Assembly: GCF_963678635.1 (NCBI RefSeq)
Contig: NC_087062.1
Location: 42,668,395-42,732,394, forward strand
Source: Symsagittifera roscoffensis
Lineage: Eukaryota > Xenacoelomorpha > Acoela > Convolutidae
Reading direction: 5' to 3'
DNA: 64,000 bases
Position numbers and translations under genes: made by a program. This document shows, piece by piece, positions 11,253 to 22,242 of the stretch. The notes under the pieces were generated by a model. It saw only the letters and a list, made by a program, of their open reading frames with translations, had not been told where the DNA came from and did not search any database. Every line of letters begins with the position of its first letter. Positions within the stretch are counted from its first letter, which is position 1.

Positions 11253-12122
11253 TTTTGACGTTAATTTTTTCTTCGTCGTGAAAGCCTCTGATTTAGTTAC
11301 TTTTGATATTGACATTTTGTAGATAAATTTGAAACGCTGGGCAGAGAACATTTTATTACATTTACCTGCATGACGTTGAATCAAAGATGGCTCAAGTTGG
11401 GCAACTTGAGGAACTTTTCCCCCATTTTCCGTTTATTGTTTGAAAACGCGATGAAGTTATTCGAGATAAATTAAAACAACTGTCAAATGAGAATCGTGAG
11501 TTCTTGTTCAAATAGCTCAAAAAATCGAATCGGAAAAAAGCGGTTGAAAACGAAAATTGTGAAGAAAGTAGAAAAATATCCGTTTTTTGGTTAAAGACAA
11601 TTTTGTTCGGTCGGACGGTCGGAGGTAGTATCCACACAACTGAATTAGGTGAAAAAATCTACCCCACTAAATGCGACAGCAAAAACATTAAGTTTCGTAA
11701 TAAATCTTTTGCATAAACTTTAAGGAAACCTTAAGTTTCGCAAAAAAATTAATCGCCACAACAAAACAAAATGAAAAAAAAAATCTAAAACTTTGTTTTA
11801 AAGCGTTGAATTGTCTGGTTTTTATACACAATACACAATTACTTGTATACCGAATTTTTAGTTAAATTCCATTTTCTCTTCAAATCAACTCAATTTTCAT
11901 TCCTTGAGTTTCATTTTTTCAGTTAAGAAGAAAATTTTGAAAGGTCAGCGCAGAATTATAGTTATAATTTTATTCCAGGCTCGCTTCATTTCTATAAAGC
12001 TCAATGAGGTAACAGTCGGGCTCAATTATATTCCCAGGCTCAATTTATCGGCATCTTTTCAATTTATGTTTAGAGAAAGTGGTTCAAAGCTTCATACCTT
12101 AAGTTTTTGTAAATTCACAGAC
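11253..12122. other. intergenic stretch, nothing recognised
   Basis: AT-rich sequence with only short, composition-driven frames. It lies between the foldback element and the 3' end of receptor gene 1. Confidence 0.6.
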
Positions 12123-12128
12123 TTTATT
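12123..12128 (-). terminator. AATAAA polyadenylation signal of receptor gene 1
   Basis: AATAAA on the minus strand about 80 bases downstream of the stop codon at 12208-12210. Position and orientation fit a 3' UTR cleavage signal; other AT-rich variants nearby could serve instead. Confidence 0.45.
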
Positions 12129-12207
12129 TGCTTTTGTTTTTTTTTTGTTTAAAAAATTTCATTGAGTTTTTTCTAAACTTTTTTTTCGCACAGACCAAGT
12201 TTAATGA

Positions 12208-13735
12208 TTATAACATGCAGAAAATAAACAAGACGGTGTACATTATGGTTCCGATGAAGTACAGGACTCCCATGAAAGCCTCAAATCTGCGATTGCACAA
12301 CTTGCGTCTCACCATCACGCTCATTCTTCTCTTTGGCGACATCGTGTAATCTGCGGGTATAGTTGGTGTTCTGCTCTCACTCCTTTCCTTGGACTTTTTC
12401 ACAGGTGTTGTCATCTCATAGACTTCATCCGCACTCTGATCACAGTTTCCAACTTGATTTATGGACACAGTAGCGAGAAAAATGGAAATGGTTGATATTA
12501 CGATGCTGGAGAAGAAGTAAGTACAGATTCGCGGGAAAGTTTTTGAGGTCTGAGGGACGAATTCCGTAACCAAGGTCAAGTTAACACATAGAGCCAAGGT
12601 TACCGTGACCCCAAATGTCAACTTTTCGCCAGCTTCGCCAGGAATGAAGAAGATGAGAGAACTGAGAGCTAACAACATGGCGTTGGGAAGAATGAGATTC
12701 TGAACATAGAATGCAGACTGTCGTTTGTAGACTACTGAAATTGAAATTCTACCGCTGGTTTGTCGCATGTTGTCATGAGGCTCATCCCGACATACCGCAC
12801 CTAAGAATTCAAACCAATTCAAGTAAGTGTAGAGACTTCTTAACTTAACTTTTGTTAAGCGATGGGAAATCACCGAGAGCTGCTCAAAAAAATGTTAGCA
12901 ACGCTTTGTCGAATTGAGCAAATCTGAATTTTTTTTATCATTTCCCAGTGAATTGTTACCCGTAACTGAAGCTTATGTTCAATGAGCTCTGAAACCATTT
13001 CATTTTGGTTTTGAAAATTTTGGCTTTGGTTTTTGATTACAAGAAACGCCTCGAGTAAGTCCTCCTGCAAAAAAAGTTATTCGATGAAGTTTTGAGCTTA
13101 CTTTCTAATGTCCACAGACTGTCTTTCATGTACAGAGACAAGTCTACTGGCTCACATGAGAAGTTAACTTCACTCTTGAGGTACTGCCAGGAACCAATGA
13201 CAACCTCACACTCCTGGGTATCAAAAGGGAATCGCTCAACGTCCAGAGAACAGGTGCTCTCGTAGTCCACTGGTCTAGCCCAGACAACTTCACCAGTATA
13301 ATAGACCATTATTGGAATAGAATAGTCGTATTTCTCGAGATCGAAGCTCCCCACGTCATTGTAAGGCAAAATGTCCGGAGTCCAGATACGGTTCCTGTAA
13401 TACCTCAGTATCTCCAGTCCTTGATAGTCGCGCGGATCCCACTGGAGGAACTCGTCAATCCATACCAGACGCTGGAACATCAACATCTCAATCGTCTGGT
13501 CTTTTGTCTTCAAACCAACCAGTTGGTAGATCTTAGTCTTGTATGTGATGTTGACTGTGGTTTTGGGTGATTTCACAGGTCGCGCCGATGGGTCATAGTT
13601 CAAACCCAATTTGACCCTCAGCTCTAGTTCAGGTGAACCAATAATATCATCAAAAATGCCACTTGAGTTTTCAATTGACAAGAATTTGCAGATTGTGAAC
13701 GTTTCGATTAATACACTTAAAGTAAGGGGTGACAT
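12208..13735 (-). CDS. nicotinic acetylcholine receptor-like Cys-loop channel subunit (gene 1)
   Basis: Two exons visible on the minus strand. Exon 1 is 13735-13102, intron 13101-12801 (GTAAGC...TTCTTAG, 301 bp, phase 1), exon 2 is 12800-12208; joined length is 408 residues from the ATG at 13735. An upstream in-frame ATG at 13852 would give 447; a separate upstream exon is also possible, because the signal peptide is weak. The extracellular domain has the exact 13-residue Cys-loop (C-SLDVERFPFDTQE-C), the WTPDILPYND region and GSWQY. Exon 2 holds M1 (FYVQNLILPNAMLL), M2 (GEKLTFGVTVTLALCVNLTL), M3 and M4 (ending FIFCML). GEK before M2 is the cation-channel signature. Only a single Cys (VCRDEP) stands where alpha subunits have two adjacent ones, so a non-alpha subunit is likely. 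The M3-M4 loop is short and has RRMS, a possible kinase site. Sites NIT and NFS could be glycosylated. Acts as part of a pentamer in the plasma membrane; ligand unproven. Confidence 0.88.
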
Positions 13736-14286
13736 TTTGAAGCCGTTTTTTGGATTACAAAAACTGATTGAGCGAAGACAATTATGGAAAAGAGTAGGAA
13801 ATAGCCTGCCAGAAAAGACTATTAGTGTCGCATTTGAGGAGAGTAAAGTCAATTTATTCGCAAATCTGTTTTAATCCGCTGATGATTGAGATAAAAGCGA
13901 GCACCCGGGTCGAGGTCGTAATTTTGTATTCATAATATGATGGCCAGTAATCTGACTGAACACTTGCACTGTTTAACAAACTGAGAGGTTCATTTTCAGG
14001 AGCGAAATGACCGATTTTCAAAGAGAGACTTTCTTTACCTTTATCTTTCGTTGACGCCCTTGCTGAAGTAGACAGAGCTTGAGATATTTTCTTTGAAAAA
14101 AAACATGAATATATATTCAAGGAGACAATCCAATTGGCTGGCAGTTTAATTGATTGGTAACAGGTGGAGTTTTCTTAACTTTCGATTGATTTAAATTAAT
14201 TTAAGTCGAAGTTATTATTCAAATACAAGGCACGAGTACCCGAGTTTCCCCGGCGAAACTATTGTTTTAGCTGATTTTACTGCAAG
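13736..14286. other. 5' flank of receptor gene 1
   Basis: Contains CACCCGGGTCGAGG at 13901-13914, which matches the terminal motif of the foldback element at 9289 and may be a truncated end of a relative. No promoter element can be supported by eye. Confidence 0.4.
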
Positions 14287-15272
14287 CCCGCATCCAGCTT
14301 CAAGCGTTAATAATCGATTACATTATGATTTTAGTACCAGTCTTACTAAAATTGAGAAACAATTGATTTTAATCAATTAATAATCGGTTATAATCTCTCT
14401 TTATAATTCTAAATTGTAATTTATTATAATCCATTATAATCAATCATAATCGATTATCTATTCGTCTATTTTTCGATACAATTATAATCGATTATCTTTG
14501 ATTATAATCCATTATTTTAATTCAAATTTCTAGTTCTTTAGTTTTGCACAAAAATCCATTATAATCGATTATAATTGATTATGATTCTTTTTTGTCCATT
14601 TTGTCTTCGAAATTGCATCTAAATTGTTTATATTTTATGCTTTTTGCAGACGTTGGTTCCTATGAAAAATGAGAAAATTATTTTTTTAAGTTTTCCAATT
14701 AATTCAAATTTATTTTTTTTCTTCTGTTTTCAAAGTTTTTTTCATCTGTTCCCCATTAAGTTGTTTTTTAATGCATATTTTAATCTTTTTTAAACACCTC
14801 AACATCAGCAAGTTGATTTAGTTTCATGATTGATTCGGAAGATTTATTTTTCATTTATCGCGTGAACCTTTCCACTCATATGAAAGGATCTCTATGAAAC
14901 TTTTGTTTCGTGGTAAAACTTTGTGTTCAGAAGAACCAAATTGTTCAAGATATCTCTTTTAGAGATTTTCTCATTCACACAAAAATAATCACCCATAAGA
15001 TATAATTCGAATATAATTTGAATTGACAAAATTTTGACAAAATAAGAGATTATAATCAATTATAATTGATTTTAAGGGTTTTTCGTAAGAACTAGAATCA
15101 ATTATAATCGATTATAAGAGATATAAATCTCTTGGAAAATATCACGATTATAATCAAATATAAATCCTTTAAACACCTATTTTTGGTAATTATAATCAAT
15201 TATAATTGTCAAAAAATCATCATAATAATAATGCGTTATAATCGATTACTTACGCCTAAACTTCGATGCGGG
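14287..15272. mobile_element. foldback element packed with ATAATCGATTATAAT palindromes
   Basis: Left end CCCGCATCCAGCTTCAAG and right end, reverse complemented, CCCGCATCGAAGTTTAGGCG pair over roughly 35 bases and both run into TAATCGATTA. The interior holds many copies of AATCGATTATAAT-type words, each near-palindromic, separated by unique AT-rich DNA. AAG flanks both ends (GCAAG before, AAGG after), a possible 3-bp target duplication that could be chance. No coding frame. Same design as the 9289-11252 element but with a different internal motif. Confidence 0.65.
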
Positions 15273-15395
15273 AAGGAGAGTTTTCGCTTTTCAAACAGAT
15301 GTTAAACAAAAATTGAAACTACAAAACTGAATCAAATCTGATTTTTCTGTGCTTAACATTTAAGTCTGGTTCAAAATTAGTCACCAATATACTCC

Positions 15396-17037
15396 CTGTT
15401 GGACGGGTTGATTGAGCCCAAAAAATGGCTCATTGACCTCGGTTTCAAAAAGTCGAGAAACACATTTTCCATTTTTAGTAGTTTGTTACTGGCAGTGGTC
15501 TGTGCAAGACTTTCTGAGGGGAATGGTTCTTTTAAAAAGATGTGCCGACCTTTTTAGGCCAGCCATTTCGAAATTTTTGAGATCTTCCAAGGCCAGGATT
15601 GGATGTTTGCGATGTAAGGACTTGTTAAATTGTGGCATTGTGGCGATGCAAGGATGTTTGCGATGTAAGGATGTGGCATTGTGTCATATGATTGCTGGAT
15701 CAAATCGAAGGTGCGCTTCAACTTGCAAGGTGAGCTCTTGCAAGTAAGTCATAGCTTAATGGGTGCTGGTTATATGCGCTCTTGTCAATCTAAATAATTA
15801 ACTTTCGGGTTAGGCCTACGGATTGGTTGAATCAACAGAAATTCAAAGAGGGGTAGGAGGGGTTCAGAGACATTGGTCATAATTGTTGCAACTGGTCTAA
15901 ATTTTTGACAGAATAGGATAACCTATCAATTCAAAAAAAGTTTCACTGTCTGATCTAAAAACTGGCTTTTCTTATATTGATACACACAGAAAGAAAGGAA
16001 ATATGCACTCAAGATTGGTAGCACATGGGCAATACTAAAGATTTTGATACAAAGAGAGCAACTTCGAGTCTTAAAGGTTGCTGAGTTTTTGCAGTAGAAG
16101 AAAAGGCAGAGCATTACCCGTCAGGAGACGGATCTAAGTTTTTCTCAAAAATGGGGGTAGGATTTTCAAAAAATTTCCGAAAATTTTATCGGTTTTCTTT
16201 TATTCGACCTAATTGATTTTCCGAGCACTCCTGCAACACTCTAAAGACCCTATTTGGACGAGCTTCTTTGCGCCGCAGACAATTTTTGAAAACAGGTAAC
16301 CAAAAAATTACGTTTGTTCGAAGCGCGCACCCCTTCAAATTTAGTACATATTGGCGCCTTTACGGTTGGTCGCCGAAAATGGACGGTCATGAAATAATAA
16401 CAAATGGGGACCCTTGGGTTGTTTGGTTGGTGAGGGCGTCCCCCTAAATTCGTGTTTTGCTGCTCGTACCTAAATTAAGGAAAAATGCGCATATGTGTAA
16501 TTTTAATCCAGATGTAACAAAATTTTCATCAATAAAAAAGTCGATAAAAAGTCAATAAAATTTTCGAACTTTTTTTTTGAAAATCCGCTCCCTTCTCGAG
16601 AAAAACCTAGATCCTCCTCCTGTCGGGCAGTCCTCTGTCTTTTTAACACAAAAATTCTGCAATCATGCATGACTCGAAGTTGCTCTCTATCTCAAAATCT
16701 AAAGTGTTGCTTATGTGCTATCAATCTTGAGTGCAGCTTGCCTTTTTTCTGCGTGTATTAAGATTGTAAAAAGCCAGTTTTCAGATCAGGCAAAGTAAGA
16801 GACCGACGCAGTAAGAGACCAACCCCAGTCAAAGTAAATCCAAATCCTGATTTTGGCAGATGGCAGATCTCGAAAAATTAAAAGATCGACACGTCTTTCC
16901 AAAAAACCATTCCACCCAAAAAAGTCTTGCACAGACCACTGTCACAAAAACACTACTAAAATTGGAGATCAATTTTCTCGTCTGATTAAAACTGAGGTCA
17001 ATGAGCCCTTTTTGGGCTCAATCAACCGGTCCAACAG
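15396..17037. mobile_element. foldback element with long interrupted arms
   Basis: CTGTTGGAC at 15396 is the inverse of the sequence ending at 17037 (GTCCAACAG-type). The pairing continues inward for about 200 bases (GGTTGATTGAGCCC, GGCTCATTGACCTC, CAGTGGTCTGTGCAAGACTT on both arms). After a gap it resumes: 15920-16160 pairs with 16590-16800 (shared AAAAACTGGCTTTT/AAAAGCCAGTTTT-type and AAGTTGCTCTCT words). Central 16160-16590 is unpaired. A 19-base direct repeat (GGATGTTTGCGATGTAAGG) occurs twice at 15602-15672 in the left arm. The frames at 15412-15747 and 16853-17044 are arm sequence, not genes. No transposase seen. Superfamily not determined; I could not find a convincing target-site duplication. 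Confidence 0.7.
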
Positions 17038-17163
17038 TGATTAATGTATGACATTAAAATACACTCAACCGTTTTAACGTTTGAGGTCAAAATCTGCGCC
17101 AATTGGAGTGAGTTTACCGTAACCGCAAATTGGACTCATTAATGTTTAATTCATCAGTTTAAT

Positions 17164-17360
17164 CTTCATCCATGTTTCATAGATGAATCAGAAAATTCAC
17201 ATCTATGTTTCAGCCCTGATTCATGGCTGAAACATCAATTTAGCTTTCATCCATGTTTCATGGATGAATCATAGAACTGACATCTATGTTTCAGTCATGA
17301 TTCATTGATGAAACATCAATGTAAATTGCATCGATGTTTCATAGATGAAACATGGATGAA
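17164..17360. repeat. ~81-bp minisatellite built on CATCCATGTTTCAT
   Basis: CATCCATGTTTCAT recurs at about 17167 and 17248, followed by a decayed third copy near 17327. Words such as ATGTTTCAT, ATGAATCA and GATGAAACATC make the unit internally self-complementary. Confidence 0.7.
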
Positions 17361-17470
17361 CATCGTTAAAGTGGCACTGCAACATGAAAGATACATGGAT
17401 GCAAAAAAAAAGAAAGTGACAGTAAAAACAGAGCAACACAGGAAAGTTAAATCACAAAGGTATATTCTAA

Positions 17471-17532
17471 GAGAGAGAGAGAGAGAGAGAGAGAGAGTAA
17501 AAATTGAGATAGAGAGAGAGAGAGGGAGATAG

Positions 17533-17564
<32 letters not shown>

Positions 17565-17628
17565 CAGAGGATAAAAGGAGGAGAGGAGAGAGAGAGAGAG
17601 AGAGAGAGAAAGGAGAGCAGAGGATAAA
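17471..17628. repeat. GA microsatellite with duplicated block
   Basis: Long GA-rich tract; the block AGAGCAGAGGATAAAAGGAG occurs twice (about 17560 and 17615), so part of the tract was itself duplicated. The long reading frames here are simple-sequence artefacts. Confidence 0.9.
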
Positions 17629-18864
17629 AGGAGGAGTGGTCATTGGTCTGTTTCAATGAAATCCTTTGCTTCGGAGTCAAGTCGTTCTTCAAATCATTTG
17701 AGTTGTGGTTGTGAGCGGCATATCGGTTGTTTTCAGTCATTCTGTGGGTTGATTGTGATGAGGTCGTCTTAGCTGCTTGATGCTCGTCTTCGTGATTGTG
17801 TATGGCCTACATTACTGCATTATGTAATTTACATAAATAAATGTTTAGTTAGTTCGTCTTTTTAGTTATGACTTTTTATTAGTTTTTATCGCAAAAGCTT
17901 TCTATTTTAGTTCGGTTATTTTAAAAGAGTTACTCACACTTGAGTACCTCTTATCAAAAAAAAGGAGTGTGTCACAAAGCGTGTGTTCTAGCACGGTGGG
18001 TTAAGCCGGCTATTAAGCATGCTCAGGACGTCCTCTTCTGGTTGGTTAGGCCAGGAGTGAGGGTATGATTGCATGCTGGTTTTTTTATGGGGTCCTGTTT
18101 CGTGTTAACCTTTTATGTCATGTTTGTTACTGGTTTTTTCCTTTTGTTGTTTTGGTTGTGTCCTTTTCTCAAAAATCAAATTGTTTGGTATATGTTTGTC
18201 TTTTCGACTTTTTGGTGTTTTATGCTTACTTTTTTAGCCTTATCAATAGTCTTTAAAAGAATAAATTATCGGTTCTTTAAGCTGGTTTAATCCGGTTTGG
18301 CTACCTCGGGTTTTCTTTTCTTAGTCATGCTGCTAGTTTGTGTTTTATGGTGTTTAGTAAGCTGTGTTGGTTAGTTGGGATTATTATATAATTCCTTTCC
18401 AACCGGGTTAAAAGAATTATTAGTGAAAGTTAAGACTTATCGAAATCATTATTTTAAATAATTCGTCGTGAGCGAGCTGTGCGACTGTGGATAGAATTTG
18501 TGTACGAGTGAATTGATCTTGAAAAGGTTAGTACTGCTGGCATTTGTATAGATTTACTGCTGATAATTTTAAATTGACTGCTGTGTGGGGATTGAAATTA
18601 TTAAATTATTTTCATTGTATTTAGATTTACTTCATTGGGGAAAAGAATTTATAGATAAATTTACTACTGTGGAGAAGAAATTTTACTGCATCATTTTTTG
18701 CGGTTTGTTAATAAAAGTTTATAATTAATAAAGAGTTTGCAATTTTTGTTTTGTTTCCTTGTTTGTAGATGATGGTGATCTAAAGAGTAAAGGAAAAACA
18801 TTTAATAAGAAATGGTTGGTTTGTTTTGAATTGATAAGTGTTAAATTATGTAATTCATACTTAC
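17629..18864. other. unassigned stretch 3' of the unknown gene
   Basis: No gene found. GTTACTCACACTTGAGTACCTCTTATC near 17930-17955 resembles a segment near 58250-58280 in the leader of the second retroelement, a hint that it is retroelement-derived. A tRNA-like A box (TAGCACGGTGG, about 17991) lacks a matching B box. Confidence 0.35.
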
Positions 18865-20525
18865 TTAGTCATCGGGGAAGAAGCCATGAGAGAAGATATC
18901 GTGTATTGCATCTGATGTGGTTAGTAATGTTGCTAATATGCGAATGATATTTTTAGTTTCAAGCATTGGCCAAAGCAATTCAAGTGCTTTGATGGTGTTA
19001 AGTTCTTCAGTGGCAATGGAAAACTCGTGATTGGTGTGCTGGATGAGGTTAAAAAACTTGTGATTATATTTAGTAGTGTAAATGAAATTTAATGTTGGGC
19101 TTTCTATAGGTTGAATATATTCATGCGGGACAATGAAGGTTCGGGATTCTTTTACATTAAAGTTCTCGGTGAGTGGACAAAATATATACATTTGGGTCAT
19201 TGGGTCGTAATTTCGGAGGATGCCTTGGAAGTTAGTATTTTTAATGCAGTATGTGAATTTTAGAAAAAATGGTGATGTGTACTTAGAATTATTAAATTGA
19301 AATCGATGGTGGGGTTGTCGTGATGTCGTGTGTAAGTAAAAGTGGTTTTGAATGAATCTAAAGTAAGTGTAAGTCAAGTTGCGTTTTTTTAGTTCTCAAC
19401 ATGATGTCGTGTGAACAGTGCAGATCTCGTTCTTTTGGATTTTGGAGTGAGGAAGTGGAAGGTTAGTGAAAAAGTTTCAAATTTGTCGTAAAATGATTCA
19501 TAAGCTTGGATGTCGATAGTGCTTCGGAAACAAAGTGATCGTGTTTTTTGTCCATTGAGCTTAGTGTAAAGATGTATGGTGTTCGGATGAAAATTTTTTC
19601 GGTTAGTTGCGGGTTAGCGAACTTATCGTCGTCGAGGAATCGATCTTGGTTAAGTCTGATGATGTTGTGGTCATAATATTTGATAGAATATTCATTTGCT
19701 CGGGGTGCGGTGAAAATTTTTAAAAGCTTTCTAAATCCTACATGCGTAAATTGTCTAGCTGTTAGTGCTGTAGTTAGTCTAAAAAGGTCATTTTATTTTT
19801 TTCTTCTTCTTGAGGTGTGTTAATTAGTGGTATACAAAGTGGGTTTGAGAAATAATAAAATGATGTCCAGTGGAGTAAGGCGATTAGTACATGCTCATCG
19901 ACATAGTAGGGTTGTTCAGTGTGAGGGTTGGAGTGACTAATGGTATATTGGGGAAAGAGGCGTAAAGAAATTTGGAGAAATTCGGGAGTGTTAGTATGAT
20001 CAGGGTGATTTACATAACTGCGGGCTGTTCCGGGTTTGGAGGGAAACGGGTGATTAGGGAATTTTCTTTTGAATGTTCTGTATGCACGGTTAGTAGTGGA
20101 TGATGAATGGGTTGATGTTGAGGATTGAGCTAAAGAAGGGGTATAATCTGAAGACGGTGTAGGAGAAGGTGGGTTTGATGATTTATGTTTGACGATAATT
20201 GATGAATGATTAGGGTGTGAGGGTGTTGTATTTGTTCTTGTAGTGTTATTAGGTTATTTAGTTCATATGAGGTTTGCGTGGTTTCTGGGGAGTTGTTGTT
20301 GGAACGTTCATTGGTAAAGAGGAAGTATGAGAAATGGGAAATTTGAGAAATGGTAGAGGGAGAATCATTTTGGGATTGGGAGTGAATAATTCGAAAGGGG
20401 GGTTGAGAAAATGGTGATGGGCTGGGTTCGGAATATGCGAACTCGTCTCTGGTTTCTATGTCTGAATTATTAAACAGGGAAATTGTATTAAAAACTGTGA
20501 TATCTGAGTTAGCGTCAGAATCCAT
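18865..20525 (-). pseudogene. unidentified protein gene, frameshifted (about 550 codons)
   Basis: Three adjoining open stretches on the minus strand read as protein-like sequence in different frames. The first is about 20525-20135, serine/asparagine-rich, starting MDSDANSDITVFN. The second runs about 20150-19785 and contains YYVDEHVLIALLHWTSFYYF. The third runs about 19783-19465 and contains GFRKLLKIFTAP and QLTEKIFIRTPYIFTLSS. A fourth, 19377-18865, contains NFQGILRNYDPMTQMYIFCP and ends FSHGFFPDD. The stretches abut with one- or two-base shifts, as in a gene broken by small indels. Weaker coding may extend upstream to ~20690. The final codons run into GTAAGTATG, a good splice donor, so the stop may be intronic. 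I recognise no domain. It could be a mobile-element structural protein, an endogenised viral-type protein or a decayed host gene. Confidence 0.45.
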
Positions 20526-20689
20526 GCCGGATGATGTGTTAATATGGGGTAATTCAAGTGGCGGGAAAGCAAAAAGTGGGATGATGGGAATTGGGTTTTG
20601 GAGATTGGCTGGATGGGAAATTGAACGGTGAAGGGATCCAATTTGTCGATTATTTGTTCATATGTATCGTCTTTTTTGAGATTGTTGTG

Positions 20690-20694
<5 letters not shown>

Positions 20695-20738
<44 letters not shown>

Positions 20739-20760
20739 CAGGAGAGAGAGGAGAGAGAGA
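20695..20760. repeat. GA microsatellite
   Basis: GA-rich tract immediately upstream (minus-strand sense) of the unidentified gene; compare the GA tract at 17471-17628 beyond its other side. Confidence 0.9.
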
Positions 20761-20850
20761 ATTGCAAGTTGAATTATAATTTTAACTTTTGAATCACCTA
20801 GCAGTATTTAACGTTTCAAAAGCTCTCCTATTGTTTTTAATGAAATGAAA

Positions 20851-20958
20851 ATGAAACCATCGCTACTCCCAGTTCTATTTTGTTGCTTTGCGATCGGCGC
20901 CGCTGCAGTTATCTACCACGAGATCAAATTGTGGTTAGATCATGTCTCGAAGAAGTGG
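20851..20958 (+). CDS. possible signal-peptide exon (36 codons)
   Basis: An ATG opens a 36-residue frame beginning MKPSLLPVLFCCFAIGAAA, a textbook secretion signal: basic N-terminus, hydrophobic core, small residues before a likely cleavage site. It continues VIYHEIKLWLDHVSKKW and meets TAA inside TGGTAAG, which is also a plausible splice donor. It could therefore be exon 1 of a gene whose other exons I could not find, or a tiny ORF. Local GC is higher than in the surroundings. A chance signal-like frame is possible. Confidence 0.3.
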
Positions 20959-20961
20959 TAA

Positions 20962-21765
20962 GATTCTGTCCCTACAGATATTGGCAACAGCGCGTGCTTA
21001 TTGCGACACTACAGTACCATATTTTTTTAAATCTCGACGCTCATGTTTTTTTCCAGAATTTTTAATCTTTTGGGTTTAAATTGAGAAAATTCAAAAAACA
21101 TGCAGTGAGATTGCCGAAAAATTACTTATCATTTTTTTATTAGGCATCGTGACAAAAAGGGACATTCAACTTCCAACATAGAAAAGAATATTTTGTACAA
21201 AAAGACACTTTAGTTGAGATAATTGGCACTTTTGATTCAGATTTTTTTTGCATTCAATCATTTCATCAGTAAAGTTTTATGTCATGAAGTTTTTCGTAAA
21301 TTGTGTCTGAGTGGTCTCTTAGACAAAGTGTCTCCACTCTTCATAGGAGTTTCAAGGATTAATATAACCTCCATAAGTGCGACACTATTTACCTACACTT
21401 CTAGCTGTCATGTCATGGAAGAGTTCTCATCTATCGCTTGATTTTGAAGTACTGATGTCATTTATGTCAAAGTCTAGCATATAAAAACAAGAAAAATAGT
21501 GCAAGTGACTAGGATAATTCTTGAATTTACGCTTGCCGTCAAAAATATTGCGAATGTTTTCTTCGGCACCGAGCAACTTTTCGATATTTTTTTCTGAATC
21601 TGCTCACGATGCAAAACTTAAAATTTGGAATACGGCTGACTACAATATTCAAAACGATCTGACGGAATTAAAACAGGACCCCATTTATTGGCCTCTCGTT
21701 ATTTTTTATGGCGGTTTATCGACTAGCATAAAAGTTAAAAATCACTAGTATTAAAATCGAAACAC
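20962..21765. other. unassigned stretch before the satellite region
   Basis: No supported gene. Part of 21640-21765 (ACGGAATTAAAAC, GGTTTATCGACTAGCA) is repeated near 22530-22620, so this DNA already belongs to a local duplication. Confidence 0.4.
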
Positions 21766-22215
21766 AACAAGAGTGCTCGTATCAGGGCGAGGACCTGAAT
21801 GTTCCGACTTTATGGAGAAGTAATATCATGAAAAATTAATGTAATAAAAAACTTTTTTTTTCAAATATGAGATTTTTGTGAAAAACATCCCCCCAGACGC
21901 CATATAAAATTTAAAGTGATAAATTTCGCACCAGTAACAAATCAATTTTGCCAAAAAAACTTCTTTCAACCAATTTGAAACGATTTCAAAGATGGGTTAC
22001 ATCTCCGCTTACGCGTTAATAGCGCGAAATGTATCGCGCGTTCATTGTCCACCCCCATAACTTTACGAAAATTGATGAGAGGTGAAATATCTTTTCAAAA
22101 TTAAGCTCAAGACAACAATACCTCTCAAAAGATATTTAAAAAATTTCGTCACAAATGGGTAGTTAAAAAGTCGAAATTTGTCGGAAGAAAAAAAACCACT
22201 CCGAGCACAAATATT
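21766..22215 (+). repeat. divergent solitary satellite monomer
   Basis: Begins GAGTGCTCGTATCAGGGCGAGGACCTGAATGTTCCGACT-like sequence and keeps the monomer order: polyA/T tract, CCATATAAA, AACGCGTTAATAGCGCG-like palindrome, CCCCCATAACTTTACG, CACTCCGAGCACAAATATTC. It lacks the MITE and its own 3' hairpin is lost. Clearly older than the main array. Confidence 0.7.
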
Positions 22216-22242
22216 CTTTAATTTTGGTTTTGAAAGTCGGAC

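Noticed and set aside
12870-13070. Extra exon in receptor gene 1 between the two exons
   Set aside because: A frame of 66 codons exists, but joining exon 1 directly to exon 2 restores a Ser codon and matches gene 2 residue for residue (SAVC / SAIC). The extra piece has no counterpart in gene 2.
15412-15747. 111-codon Cys-rich frame, tempting as a small secreted cysteine-rich protein
   Set aside because: It lies in an arm of the foldback element and its Cys residues come from a repeated GATGTTTGCGATGTAAGG unit; no signal peptide.
17447-17740. 97-codon Ser/Leu-rich minus-strand frame
   Set aside because: It is the translation of a GA/CT microsatellite.
17985-18070. TAGCACGGTGGGTTAAGCC as a tRNA-derived SINE head
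   Set aside because: A-box-like word only; no B box (GTTCGANTC) 30-60 bases downstream and no tail repeat.
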